Assembly (NCBI GenBank): GCA_910579995.1 | Contig: CAJTWH010000002.1 | Span: forward strand, 212,011 to 276,010 | Length of the DNA: 64,000 bases | Direction of reading: 5' to 3' | Origin: an uncultured Muribaculaceae bacterium | GTDB lineage: Bacteria; Bacteroidota; Bacteroidia; Bacteroidales; Muribaculaceae | Shown: piece after piece, positions 46,386 to 55,445 of the stretch | Numbering within the stretch: position 1 is the stretch's first letter | Layout of the letters: every line of letters starts with the position of its first letter | Translations under genes and position numbers: made by a program | The notes under the pieces: generated by a model | Seen by the model: the letters and a program-made list of their open reading frames with translations, nothing else | What the model was told of the DNA's origin: nothing | The model's database searches: none

Positions 46386-47165
46386 ATGAGCAAATCAATT
46401 GAAACACAACTATTGATGTTGGCATTCTATCTTCTTTTAATAGGATGCAGTGACGAGCCAAAAGCTCCTGCGCCTCAGGATAGCACGGTTATGGGCAAAC
46501 TGATAGCCCATCGAGGACTATGGAATGTGCCGGGTGCGTCGCAGAATTCTCTTGCCTCACTCCAGCTTGCGTTCGAAAGTGATTGGTTCATAGGAGCAGA
46601 GACTGATATCTATGAAACATCCGACGGCTACTTCGTGTTGTACCATGATATGAATATCAACGGCATTCCGCTAACTGAAATGCCACTAAAGGATATACAA
46701 TCACATAAGCTCAGTAATGGAGAAACTATACCTACATTTGACGAAGCTCTCGAACTCCTAAGCGCATATCCCAATAAATATCTCATGCTCGATCTAAAAG
46801 GTATGGAGTCGGAAGATTTTGTAGAGTATATCAAAGATTATCCACACAAAGACCAACTGATATACAAATCGTTCAGCACCAAAATCTGCCGGATATTAAG
46901 AGAAGCCGACCTTTCGCCGGTATATTTGATTACTTGGGATATAAGTGAGGTTGATTTGAATTATTGCATAGATAATGGCCTTTCCGGAGTTTCGGTATAC
47001 ACCGGGTCGATAAGTGAGCACCCTCAATCAGTAGAAGAGTATCACCGCAGAGGTCTGAAATATCTGGCCTGGTCGCCGGCTCACTACAACAGCATATTAG
47101 AATATCTAAACCTTGGTGCTGATATGGTAGTAACTGACTGGATACCGTATTATAGTGAACAATAA
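46386..47165 (+). CDS. Glycerophosphodiester phosphodiesterase-like lipoprotein (active-site intact)
   Basis: 259 residues with a lipobox ending at Cys21 (LLLIGC). GDPD core: AHRG (His42, Arg43), the metal pair AETD (Glu72, Asp74), YHD (His87, Asp88) and LMLDLKG further on; all catalytic elements are present. The end, LGADMVVTDWIPYY, is the usual closing strand (GADMVVTD) of the TIM barrel. It probably hydrolyses glycerophosphodiesters or a phosphodiester polymer at the envelope. It is followed after 4 nt by a diverged copy. Confidence 0.85.
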   Translation: MSKSIETQLLMLAFYLLLIGCSDEPKAPAPQDSTVMGKLIAHRGLWNVPGASQNSLASLQLAFESDWFIGAETDIYETSDGYFVLYHDMNINGIPLTEMPLKDIQSHKLSNGETIPTFDEALELLSAYPNKYLMLDLKGMESEDFVEYIKDYPHKDQLIYKSFSTKICRILREADLSPVYLITWDISEVDLNYCIDNGLSGVSVYTGSISEHPQSVEEYHRRGLKYLAWSPAHYNSILEYLNLGADMVVTDWIPYYSEQ

Positions 47166-47169
47166 CAGG

Positions 47170-47940
47170 ATGAAAATAATAAAACTGATTATTTTATCAA
47201 CGCTGGCAATCGCGACAATGAACTGTAGCGATGAGCCATCGCATAAATTGCCGGACAGTCCCTCACCGGTAAAATCGAAACTAATATCCGATCATGGTAT
47301 TTGGGATTTACCCGGTTCTGCCGAAAACTCTCTTACAGCTTATCGACTTGCATTTGAAGACACTTGGTTTGCCGGTACGAAAGTTGATCTTCAACAAACA
47401 TCTGATGGTAAATTTGCCATTTATCATTATACTGAAATTAATGGCAAACAAATAATTGACATGACTCTTGAAGAAGTGCAATCCTATAAACTTGTAAATG
47501 GAGAAAAAATACCATCGCTTACTGATGTCCTTGAACTTCATAAAAAGTATCATAATAAAATCTTGCTGCTTGACCTTAAGACTGCTGAAATAAGCGATAT
47601 TCTGAATGCTGTAAGTGATTATCAATATAAAGATAAACTTTTTTATACCGCATGGAGCAGTGAAAAGTGCAGGATGTTGGCAAAAGAAGGAGCGTCGTCA
47701 GTTTTCATCCGCACTACCGACATCAACAACGTAGAAATTGATTTTTGTCTTGATTGGAATATCTCAGGAATATCGGTGTCGAGCCAATCGCTTGACGAAT
47801 ATCCACAATCGGTTGAGTCATTCCATTCTTCCGGATTAAAATATATTGTATGGTATCCATCTGCTTACGATGATATCATCAAATACATCAATATGGGTGT
47901 TGATTATGTAATCACCGACTGGGTGCCATATCACAAATAA
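47170..47940 (+). CDS. GDPD-like lipoprotein, probable pseudoenzyme paralogue
   Basis: 256 residues; predicted lipoprotein (MNCSDEP, Cys19). It aligns along its whole length with the preceding protein (YPQSVESFHSSGLKYIVWYP versus HPQSVEEYHRRGLKYLAWSP). The active site has decayed: AHRG is replaced by SDHG (His to Asp41, Arg to His42), AETD by TKVD (Glu to Lys71), and YHD by YHY (Asp to Tyr87). The fold-closing MGVDYVITDWVPY is kept. It is more AT-rich than its neighbours. A binding or regulatory role is more likely than catalysis. The ATG at 47170 is preferred over the GTG at 47155 because it gives the lipoprotein signal. Confidence 0.75.
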   Translation: MKIIKLIILSTLAIATMNCSDEPSHKLPDSPSPVKSKLISDHGIWDLPGSAENSLTAYRLAFEDTWFAGTKVDLQQTSDGKFAIYHYTEINGKQIIDMTLEEVQSYKLVNGEKIPSLTDVLELHKKYHNKILLLDLKTAEISDILNAVSDYQYKDKLFYTAWSSEKCRMLAKEGASSVFIRTTDINNVEIDFCLDWNISGISVSSQSLDEYPQSVESFHSSGLKYIVWYPSAYDDIIKYINMGVDYVITDWVPYHK

Positions 47941-47959
47941 ACGATACGAACACAACGAC

Positions 47960-47998
47960 AGCGGCGGACGCCTGCGGATTTACCGGGCGCCCGCCGCT
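47960..47998. terminator. GC-rich hairpin between convergent genes
   Basis: AGCGGCGG and CCGCCGCT plus inner GC pairs form a strong stem between the GDPD pair and the MFS gene. T tracts are weak (GATATTTTAT on the plus side). Confidence 0.6.
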
Positions 47999-48015
47999 GA
48001 TATTTTATGGTAGGA

Positions 48016-49824
48016 TTATGCCGTGCGGTGCTCCTGAGAGCCGAAAGTCTCGCGTATGATCCATACGCTTGCCGCTCCCAACACGAGCAATATGCCCGAC
48101 ACGAGGAGCATGCCTACGGTAAGCGGAGCGCCGTTGTCGGCAGCGGGGAAGCAATGGAGTATCATGCCGCCGCAAAGTGCTGCCACAATCTGAGGCACGG
48201 TGATGGTACAGTTGAAGAGCCCAAGATATGTGCCGATATTTCCGCCCGAGAGTGCGTTTGTCAAGATGGTGAATGGCATTGCGAGCATAGCAGCCCAAGC
48301 ACAGCCCATCATCGCGTAGCTGATCCAAAGCACATACTGATTGTGTATAAAGAAGACTGATATGAAGCCCACAGCGCCGATAAGCAGACTGAGCGAATAG
48401 GCCGGTTTACGGCGTTTGGCTCCGCCAAGCACTATAGCCCAGAGAACGGCCGCTATGCCTTGGATGGCGAGCAGGATACCATTCCAGTCGCCGGCACTCT
48501 GATATTGCGATGTGGCCGGATTGAGGATAGTATTGTAATTCAGCTCTATCTCAGCGGGCGAGTCTACAGATGGCAAGTCGCTTGTCTGCTCAAGTATATA
48601 TTTGCCGCTGCCGTGGTCGAGATTCGCTATGTGGGCGAGGGTGAGCACCGTAGAGGGCTCGATAAGCGACAGCTCGGATACTGTGTTCGCACCTTTTTTG
48701 AGCACTACATTGCGGCCGTCGATATTCACGGTCGCTCCGGTTGAAGCTATGAGAGCATTTGCCGACGACACTTTCTCAATACCGTTGCTGAGCACCACAC
48801 TACCCTCTTTTATCAGTGTGTCGCCGTCGAGAACAACAGTTTGAGGACGCGAGAACTCGCCGTCGACCTCGATACCGGCCAAGGCCAGACGGCCAGCGAT
48901 GATTACCGGGCGGTCAGTGTTGAAAATGAATTTGTCGTTATATTGCTTGCCGTCGATAGTGACGCCAGTCACAGTCTGCATGGATGGTGCGTCGAAAGCC
49001 TGAAGAGCGACGGCATCGGTAGAATATGTCCACATGTAGAGGAATGCCGCCCAGCAGAAAAACTGGACTATGCCTACGGTCCAGAACACTTTCGGAGCCT
49101 TTACAAGAAGCCGCAGCATGCTTTCAGACTTCACATTCTCAGATTTGCTGTCGTCGATACCGTGGAACTGCGCATACTCATGCGGAGGCATTTCCTTTAC
49201 CTTGGCAAAGGTATATATCACGCAAAGGGCGAGGATGAATGCACCGAGATAGAAAGCCCATGTAACCGTAGGAGGCACCTCGCCGGCAGGGGCTGTATTG
49301 CTCAGAAACCAAGCGAGTACGAATGGAGCGATATATCCTACTACCGAGCCGGCATTGCACAGGAATGACTGTATGGAATAAGCGAGACCTTTCTGCTTCT
49401 CGTTGACCATATCGCCCACAAGCATTTTGAAAGGCTGCATGGCCATGTTGATGGAGGTGTCAAGAAGCATAAGCATTACAAGGCCGTAGATGATGGCACT
49501 TGCAACCGACAGGCCGAAAGAGCCTGAATTGGGAAGAAGGCACATCACCAGAATCGCCACAGCGGCGCCAAGCAGCAGATAAGGCAGGCGACGGCCGAAG
49601 CGCGTCCATGTGCGGTCGCTGGCGCTGCCCACTATGGGCTGCACTATAAGGCCCATCAGCGGTGGTAGAATCCAGAAATAGCTCAGGTCGTGCGGGTCAG
49701 CCCCGATGGTGGAGAATATGCGGCTAACCTGCGAGCTCTGCAGTGCGTAGGCTATCTGCACACCGAAAAAGCCGAAGCTGAGGTTCCACAATTTCCAAAA
49801 ACTCAAATCTCGTTGTGATTTCAT
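48016..49824 (-). CDS. MFS sugar transporter with a large soluble insertion
   Basis: 602 residues, against the usual 430-480. The N-half (LSFGFFGVQIAYALQSSQVS, then GLIVQPIVGSASDRTWTRFG and RRLPYLLLGA) is typical of SLC45-type or sucrose/maltose-like MFS transporters. After about residue 270, instead of the next helix there are about 175 mostly strand-forming residues (TVVLDGDTLIKEGSVVLSNG, ATVNIDGRNVVLKKGANTVS) before membrane helices resume with WNGILLAIQGIAAVLWAIVL. The insertion should face the periplasm between helices 7 and 8. A disaccharide or glucoside is a likely cargo. A hairpin element lies 28 nt upstream of the start. Confidence 0.85.
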   Translation of the reverse strand: MKSQRDLSFWKLWNLSFGFFGVQIAYALQSSQVSRIFSTIGADPHDLSYFWILPPLMGLIVQPIVGSASDRTWTRFGRRLPYLLLGAAVAILVMCLLPNSGSFGLSVASAIIYGLVMLMLLDTSINMAMQPFKMLVGDMVNEKQKGLAYSIQSFLCNAGSVVGYIAPFVLAWFLSNTAPAGEVPPTVTWAFYLGAFILALCVIYTFAKVKEMPPHEYAQFHGIDDSKSENVKSESMLRLLVKAPKVFWTVGIVQFFCWAAFLYMWTYSTDAVALQAFDAPSMQTVTGVTIDGKQYNDKFIFNTDRPVIIAGRLALAGIEVDGEFSRPQTVVLDGDTLIKEGSVVLSNGIEKVSSANALIASTGATVNIDGRNVVLKKGANTVSELSLIEPSTVLTLAHIANLDHGSGKYILEQTSDLPSVDSPAEIELNYNTILNPATSQYQSAGDWNGILLAIQGIAAVLWAIVLGGAKRRKPAYSLSLLIGAVGFISVFFIHNQYVLWISYAMMGCAWAAMLAMPFTILTNALSGGNIGTYLGLFNCTITVPQIVAALCGGMILHCFPAADNGAPLTVGMLLVSGILLVLGAASVWIIRETFGSQEHRTA

Positions 49825-49852
49825 GTAAGGTAGTTAAGTATGATATAATATT

Positions 49853-49951
49853 AAGTTTCGCTTGCGAATCTTGTTTATTTGTGTTTAAAAGGACTGCACA
49901 GTTTAGGTATTAAATTAAACTTTTAAACTATATAAACCGCGCTGAAAGCGC
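49853..49951. repeat. Composite hairpin element upstream of the MFS gene
   Basis: Contains the inverted repeat AAGTTTCGC-TT-GCGAATCTT (49853-49872, one mismatch) and the hairpin GCGC-TGAAA-GCGC (49939-49951), separated by AT-rich sequence. Read toward the MFS gene the order is GCGC hairpin, AT-rich spacer with TTTAAAAGTTTAA, TTTCGC hairpin, start codon, as upstream of mazG. Confidence 0.58.
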
Positions 49952-49961
49952 TTTAACCCTT

Positions 49962-50801
49962 TCAAGTATGGGCTTTAAGCCAATCTATCTCTATATGCCA
50001 TAGCGAGGGGTCGGGAGTCTCAAGTATCATCGGTATTTCATCAAGGCGATTGTCGGCCATCAGCATGGCAAAGAAATCATTGCCGAGTGTGCCCTTGCCC
50101 ACAGGAGCATGACGGTCGATACGCGAGCCGGTAGGGCGCATGGCGTCGTTGATGTGCATGCCGCGGAGATAGCGGCGACCGATTATAGCGTCGAAGCGGC
50201 TCCATGTATCTTCGTATGCCTCAGGAGTCGACATGTCATATCCGGCAGCCGAGGCATGGCAAGTGTCGATACAGACCCCGACACGGGTCTTATCCTCAAC
50301 CCCGGCGATGATGGCAGCAAGATGTTCGAATGTATAACCGATATTCGAGCCTTGGCCGGCAGTATTCTCAATCACAGCTGACACTCCCTCGGTGCGCTCA
50401 AGCACATAGTTAATGCTCTCGGCCACAAGCGCTGTCGCCTCATCTTCGGTCATCTCCTTGAGGGTGGCTCCGGGGTGGAAATTGAGCATATCGAGGCCGA
50501 GTTGGGCGCAGCGCTTCATCTGGTCAATCAACGACACGCGCGATAATTTCAATTTACGAGAATCGGGCGAACAAAGATTGAGCAGCAGCGAGGCATGAGG
50601 CAATATCTGCCGTGCGCCATAGCCCAAGTCGGCACAGGCAGCCTTGAAGCCCTCAGCCATTGCCGGATCGTAGGCCGGAGATGACCAGCGGCGGGCGTCG
50701 ACAGGGCAGAACGAAAAGGCCGTGGCACCGAGATTTGATGCCATGACAGGTATTTGCGCGAAATCAGTATCCGCGTCTATATGGGCTCCGATGTATTTCA
50801 T
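49962..50801 (-). CDS. nfo: Deoxyribonuclease IV (endonuclease IV)
   Basis: 279-residue zinc-dependent AP endonuclease with a TIM-barrel fold. Zinc ligands are visible in NFHPGATLKEM, AVIENTAGQGSNIG, VCIDTCHASAAGYD, GMHINDAMRPTGSRIDRHAP and ILETPDPSLW. It incises abasic sites and oxidised 3' ends; together with xth (9408) the organism has two AP endonuclease families within 40 kb. The length is normal. It is upstream of and co-oriented with the MFS gene, but 137 bp of hairpin-rich sequence separate them. Confidence 0.95.
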   Translation of the reverse strand: MKYIGAHIDADTDFAQIPVMASNLGATAFSFCPVDARRWSSPAYDPAMAEGFKAACADLGYGARQILPHASLLLNLCSPDSRKLKLSRVSLIDQMKRCAQLGLDMLNFHPGATLKEMTEDEATALVAESINYVLERTEGVSAVIENTAGQGSNIGYTFEHLAAIIAGVEDKTRVGVCIDTCHASAAGYDMSTPEAYEDTWSRFDAIIGRRYLRGMHINDAMRPTGSRIDRHAPVGKGTLGNDFFAMLMADNRLDEIPMILETPDPSLWHIEIDWLKAHT

Positions 50802-50890
50802 TTACGCATTCAGTCATGTATGACTCCACAAATTTAGGCATTTTTTCCAAACTTTCAAAATTTCGACAATAATTAGTATCCGCAAATGCG

Positions 50891-50898
50891 TACCTTTG
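50891..50898 (+). promoter_or_regulatory. -7 element of the nitroreductase gene
   Basis: TACCTTTG followed by CA. It lies inside an in-frame upstream extension of the gene, which shows that translation begins at the ATG at 50922. Confidence 0.5.
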
Positions 50899-50921
50899 CA
50901 TTAAATAAATTTAAAAGCGAT

Positions 50922-51680
50922 ATGGAAATTTTAGAAGCAATCAAAGAGCGCCGCTCTCTTCGAACATTCAGCGGCAAACTGCCATCTGACGAGGTGATGA
51001 CCCGTATAAAAGCCGACATATCATCAGCCGGCGGACAAGGATATCGTATAGTGCTTATTGAAAGTGAAATAAGCCCACACATCGGCACCTACGGCGTCAT
51101 CCGCAACGCTCCCGCATGGTTGGCGCTGATTACCGACGGGAGCGCAAAAAGCACTCTATGCTGCGCCATGGAGGCAGAGAAAATCGTACTTGACATGACT
51201 GCCGCAGGCTTGGGCTCCTGCTGGTTAGCGGGTACGTTCAAGTCGAAAGACATTGAAAAGGCCGTAAAACTGAGCAAGGGCGAAAAAGTTGTGGCGGTGA
51301 TACCGTTCGGCATACCCGCCGATCACAAGAGGTTTATCGAAGTCTTGCAGGGGAGCATGGTGCGGTCGAGGTCGCGCAAGCCTTTTGAAAAGCTTTTCAG
51401 CCTTTCAGCAGACGCTCCTCAGTGCTACAGTCAAATCCTTGAAGCCGTCAGACTCGCTCCGTCGGCCGCCAACGCGCAGCCTTGGCGTATCATCGTCGAC
51501 AGCAGCGGCAACGCCACATTCACTTCCGCCACCGACAACGCCTACACCATGCTCGACATGGGCATTGCCCTCTCTCACTTCACTCTTGCCGCCTCCGCTC
51601 TCGGCGTAAAAGGACACCTCGCCATACCGGCAAAACCTGCGCCGGAAAATATTGCACGCTTTGAGGCTTGCGAGAATTGA
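50922..51680 (+). CDS. Nitroreductase family protein (two half-domains)
   Basis: 252 residues. The N-terminal part has EAIKERRSLRTFSG, the FMN-binding start of nitroreductases, plus GLGSCWLAGTF and VVAVIPFGIP. A second part repeats the pattern (ILEAVRLAPSAANAQPWRII, LDMGIALSHFTLAASALGV), giving the architecture of TM1586-type putative nitroreductases, where two half-domains form one FMN-binding fold. Substrate unknown. The start is fixed by the promoter position. It is followed directly by trpS, whose promoter overlaps its 3' end. Confidence 0.85.
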   Translation: MEILEAIKERRSLRTFSGKLPSDEVMTRIKADISSAGGQGYRIVLIESEISPHIGTYGVIRNAPAWLALITDGSAKSTLCCAMEAEKIVLDMTAAGLGSCWLAGTFKSKDIEKAVKLSKGEKVVAVIPFGIPADHKRFIEVLQGSMVRSRSRKPFEKLFSLSADAPQCYSQILEAVRLAPSAANAQPWRIIVDSSGNATFTSATDNAYTMLDMGIALSHFTLAASALGVKGHLAIPAKPAPENIARFEACEN

Positions 51681-51698
51681 GTATTATCGTTAACTTTG
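51668..51698 (+). promoter_or_regulatory. Promoter of trpS
   Basis: TTG (51668-51670), a 20-bp spacer, TAACTTTG (51691-51698). The -33 element is inside the last codons of the nitroreductase gene. Confidence 0.57.
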
Positions 51699-51725
51699 CA
51701 CTTCAAGAAGAAAAAATATACTGTA

Positions 51726-52808
51726 ATGAGTAAAATTATACTTACCGGCGACCGTCCCACCGGCCGTCTTCACCTCGGACATTATGTGGGCTCACTCAAA
51801 CGACGTGTGGAATTGCAGAACTCAGGTGAGTTCGACAAGGTATTCATCATGATAGCCGACGCACAGGCTCTCACCGACAATGCCGACAACCCCGAAAAGG
51901 TGCGCCAGAACATCATCGAGGTAGCCCTCGACTATCTTTCGGTGGGTCTCGACCCGGAGAAATGCACGATTTTCATCCAGTCGCAGGTGCCTGAGCTGTG
52001 CGAGTTGGCATTCTACTACATGAATCTTGTCACTGTATCGCGCGTGCAGCGCAACCCGACGGTCAAGACCGAAATCAAAATGCGCAATTTTGAGGCCAAC
52101 ATACCTGTCGGATTCTTCACCTATCCCATAAGCCAGGCCAGCGACATCACCGCCTTCAACGCCACCACCGTGCCTGTAGGCGAAGATCAGGAGCCTATGA
52201 TAGAGCTCTGCCGCGAGATCGTGCGCCGCTTCAACAACATCTACGGCGATACACTCACCGAGCCCGAGATATTGCTGCCGAGCAACGCCGCCTGTCTGCG
52301 CCTCCCCGGCACCGACGGAAAAGCCAAGATGAGCAAATCGCTGGGCAACTGCATATATCTGTCAGACACCCCCAAAGAGGTCAAGAAAAAGGTCAACAGC
52401 ATGTATACCGACCCTCTCCACCTCAATATCGAAGACCCCGGCCATCTCGAAGGCAACTGCCCCTTCATATATCTCGACGCTTTTGCCGACGACGAGCATG
52501 TGCGCCGCTATCTGCCCGACTACGACAGCCTGCAGGCACTCAAAGACCACTATACGCGAGGCGGTGTAGGCGACGGAACTGTGAAAAAACTGCTTATCAA
52601 CGTGCTTGAAGAGACACTTGTGCCCATCCGCGAGCGCCGCAAACATTATGAGCAGGACATCCCCGCCGTTTACGAGGTGCTGCGCCGAGGCAGCGAAGAG
52701 GCCCGCAAAGTGGCCGCGCAGACTCTCGAGAAAGTGCGTCATGCAATGCGGATCGACTATTTCAACGACCCCGAATTGATCAACAAAAAGTACGAACCGC
52801 AGCGCTGA
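51726..52808 (+). CDS. trpS: Tryptophanyl-tRNA synthetase
   Basis: 360-residue class I synthetase. HIGH-type motif in [19 protein letters not shown], TrpRS-specific [37 protein letters not shown] and the KMSKS motif in [15 protein letters not shown]. The length is a little above E. coli TrpRS. The ATG at 51726 is used because an upstream TTG lies in the -7 element. Confidence 0.97.
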   Translation: MSKIILTGDRPTGRLHLGHYVGSLKRRVELQNSGEFDKVFIMIADAQALTDNADNPEKVRQNIIEVALDYLSVGLDPEKCTIFIQSQVPELCELAFYYMNLVTVSRVQRNPTVKTEIKMRNFEANIPVGFFTYPISQASDITAFNATTVPVGEDQEPMIELCREIVRRFNNIYGDTLTEPEILLPSNAACLRLPGTDGKAKMSKSLGNCIYLSDTPKEVKKKVNSMYTDPLHLNIEDPGHLEGNCPFIYLDAFADDEHVRRYLPDYDSLQALKDHYTRGGVGDGTVKKLLINVLEETLVPIRERRKHYEQDIPAVYEVLRRGSEEARKVAAQTLEKVRHAMRIDYFNDPELINKKYEPQR

Positions 52809-52861
52809 TACAATAGACCGCCCGTTTTTGCGTTAATGTAAATGTAAGAACGGATTCGAAA

Positions 52862-53881
52862 ATGAAATTACGCCCACTGACATATATTCTCCTGTTGCTG
52901 GCAACTTCTGTCTGCGTTTCGGCGCAGAACGGAAGCACGGCATATAACTTTCTCAATATCAGCTCATCTGCAAAAATCTACGGTCTTGGCGGAGTTAATA
53001 TCAGCCTTGTCGACGATGATGTGTCGACTATCGACCAGAACCCGGCGCTCCTCGGCCCGGAGATGAGCAATATGCTGGGGATGAACTATATGCACTATGT
53101 AGGCGGGTCTAATTTCGCGGGAGCACGCTATGCGCACAGCGCCGGCGAACATGCCGGGTGGTCGGCCGCAATCCAGTATTTCGGCTACGGCTCGATAAAA
53201 GAAGCGACCTCAGACGGCACCATCATCGGCTCGTTCTCGCCCAAGGATGTATCGTTCAGCGGCATGTACTCACACGACATCACCGACCGTCTGCGCGGCG
53301 GTATCGCAGTGAAAGCCATCTACAGCTCCTACGCCGAGTTCTCAGCCTTTGCCCTCGCCACCGACCTCGGCGTGAACTACTACGACGCAGACCGCGACCT
53401 TTCGCTGTCGCTTGTGGTGGCAAACCTTGGCGGACAGGTGAAGCGCTTCTACGAGACACACGACCGTCTGCCCTTCGACGTACGCCTCGGCTGGTCGCAG
53501 TCGTTCGGCTCATTTCCGCTGAGATTCTCCATCACGGCATGGAATCTCACCAAATGGCACCTGCCCTATACCGATACAGGCGACGGCTCGGAAAGCGCTC
53601 AGCCGCAGGAGAAAGATAAATTCATGTCGAATCTGTTCAGACATCTCGTTTTCGGCATTGACCTTATCTCCAGCCCGAACTATTACATCTCTTTAGGCTA
53701 CAACTACAAGACACGCACCGACATGAGCACCTACAAGCGCAATATGCTTTCGGGTTTCACTCTCGGCGGCGGTATCAAGGTGAAGAGCTTCGGCATATCG
53801 CTTGCTTTCGCCCAGCCGCATACCGGTGCGACAACATTCATGTTCAACCTGTCGTATAATTTCAGCGACTTAATCCAATAA
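52862..53881 (+). CDS. porQ: Type IX secretion system protein PorQ
   Basis: 339 residues with signal peptide (PLTYILLLLATSVCVSAQ). Typical PorQ blocks are TAYNFLNISSSAKIYGLGG, NISLVDDDVSTIDQNPALLG and the barrel-like remainder, with LGWSQSFGSFPLRFSITAWN and a C-terminal NLSYNFSDLIQ. PorQ is an outer-membrane accessory of the T9SS that cooperates in cargo attachment. The downstream cmk gene starts in its stop codon (TAATG). Two proteins in this window (19275, 42803) carry T9SS-like C-terminal domains that could depend on it. Confidence 0.9.
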   Translation: MKLRPLTYILLLLATSVCVSAQNGSTAYNFLNISSSAKIYGLGGVNISLVDDDVSTIDQNPALLGPEMSNMLGMNYMHYVGGSNFAGARYAHSAGEHAGWSAAIQYFGYGSIKEATSDGTIIGSFSPKDVSFSGMYSHDITDRLRGGIAVKAIYSSYAEFSAFALATDLGVNYYDADRDLSLSLVVANLGGQVKRFYETHDRLPFDVRLGWSQSFGSFPLRFSITAWNLTKWHLPYTDTGDGSESAQPQEKDKFMSNLFRHLVFGIDLISSPNYYISLGYNYKTRTDMSTYKRNMLSGFTLGGGIKVKSFGISLAFAQPHTGATTFMFNLSYNFSDLIQ

Positions 53882-54576
53882 TGGAAACACAACCCATCAT
53901 CATAGCCATCGACGGATTTTCATCGTCAGGCAAAAGCACTATGGCACGCCGCCTTGCCTCGGCAATCGGCTACCGCTATATCGACTCCGGAGCGATGTAT
54001 CGCGCCGTGACGCTCTTCGCACTTGAAGCAGGCCTCATCGGCGCCGACGGCACTCCCGATTCCGAGGCCCTCGAGGCCGCTCTGCCTCACATACATATAG
54101 ATTTCGAACCTCAGGCCGACGGCACACAGCACACCATACTTAACGGCGTAGACGTGGAGAGCGAGATCAGGCGTCTGCGAGTGTCGAACGCGGTATCGCC
54201 CGTAGCGGCACTTCCGGCAGTACGTCATGCTCTTGTGGCCATGCAGAAAGAGATGGGACGCAGCCGCGGCATTGTGATGGACGGCCGCGACATCGGCACA
54301 GTAGTATTCCCCGACGCAGAGCTGAAAATCTACGTCGACGCCTCGGCTGAGACACGCGCCCAACGCCGCTTCAAGGAAATGGTTGACAAGGGCGCCAGTG
54401 TCACCTACGAAGAGGTACTGGCAAATGTAGTACACCGCGACCACATCGACACCACGCGCGAGGAAAGCCCGCTGCGCCGCGCCGACGACGCCATAGCCAT
54501 CGACAACTCCAACATGACTATCGAAGAGCAAGACCGCTGGCTGCTTGACCAATTCAAACGCGTGACCGGCAAATGA
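53881..54576 (+). CDS. cmk: Cytidylate kinase
   Basis: 231 residues; P-loop AIDGFSSSGKSTMARRLA, CMP-binding YRYIDSGAMYRAVTLFAL, and VMDGRDIGTVVFPDAELKIY with the lid region RAQRRFKEMVDKG. It phosphorylates CMP and dCMP. It overlaps porQ by 1 nt and ispH by 4 nt, an order I recall from other Bacteroidota. Confidence 0.97.
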   Translation: METQPIIIAIDGFSSSGKSTMARRLASAIGYRYIDSGAMYRAVTLFALEAGLIGADGTPDSEALEAALPHIHIDFEPQADGTQHTILNGVDVESEIRRLRVSNAVSPVAALPAVRHALVAMQKEMGRSRGIVMDGRDIGTVVFPDAELKIYVDASAETRAQRRFKEMVDKGASVTYEEVLANVVHRDHIDTTREESPLRRADDAIAIDNSNMTIEEQDRWLLDQFKRVTGK

Positions 54577-55445
54577 GCGCCATTTCTATCGAAATAGACT
54601 GCGAATCGGGTTTCTGCTTCGGCGTTGTTACCGCCATACGCAAGGCCGAGGAAGAGCTTGCCAAGGGCTCGCGCCTCTATTGCCTCGGCGACATCGTGCA
54701 CAACTCTGCCGAGGTTGAGCGTCTGTGCGGCAAAGGGCTTGAGACTATCACCCACAGCCGCCTTGAAGAGCTCAGAGGAGAGAAGGTGCTACTCCGCGCC
54801 CATGGCGAACCGCCGTCGACCTACCGAATAGCCGACAAGATGGGCATTGAGATTATCGACGCCACTTGCCCGGTAGTGCTCAAACTGCAGCAACGGATAA
54901 AAGCTAAATACGACGCCGACGGCAACCGCACCCAGATTGTCATCTATGGCAAGAACGGTCATGCCGAGGTCAACGGTCTTGTAGGGCAGACCGAGGGCAA
55001 TGCCATCGTGATAGAAGACCTCTCGGGGCTTGACAAAATCGATTTCAACCGCGACATAGCACTCTACTCGCAGACAACGAAGTCGCTCGAAGGCTTCAAT
55101 GAGATAATCGAAGAAATACAAAACCGCATAGCTCCCGGAGTGCATTTCGAATATTACGACACAATCTGCCGACAGGTAGCCAACCGTGTAGGCCATCTGC
55201 GTGATTTCGCCGCCGGCAAGGATGTGATTTTATTCGTTGCCGGAGCCAAAAGCAGCAATGGCAAAATACTTTACCGGCAATGCTGCGAGGTCAACAGCCG
55301 CACCTATCTTGTAGCCGACCCGTCGCAACTCGAAGAATCATGGATCGCCGGGGCTACATCTATCGGTATCTGCGGCGCAACATCGACGCCACGCTGGCTG
55401 ATGGAAGATGTGGCCGCCAAAGCACAGCAGTTGATAGATGGATAA
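54573..55445 (+). CDS. ispH: 4-hydroxy-3-methylbut-2-enyl diphosphate reductase IspH
   Basis: 290 residues, last enzyme of the MEP isoprenoid pathway, which also feeds menaquinone side chains. The Fe-S cysteines are in CESGFCFGV, IDATCPVVLKLQ and YDTICRQVANR. Substrate-binding elements are LRAHGEPP, YGKNGHAEVNGLVGQ and AGAKSSNGK. The start lies in ATGA of cmk; the end overlaps the exonuclease by 8 nt. Confidence 0.97.
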   Translation: MSAISIEIDCESGFCFGVVTAIRKAEEELAKGSRLYCLGDIVHNSAEVERLCGKGLETITHSRLEELRGEKVLLRAHGEPPSTYRIADKMGIEIIDATCPVVLKLQQRIKAKYDADGNRTQIVIYGKNGHAEVNGLVGQTEGNAIVIEDLSGLDKIDFNRDIALYSQTTKSLEGFNEIIEEIQNRIAPGVHFEYYDTICRQVANRVGHLRDFAAGKDVILFVAGAKSSNGKILYRQCCEVNSRTYLVADPSQLEESWIAGATSIGICGATSTPRWLMEDVAAKAQQLIDG

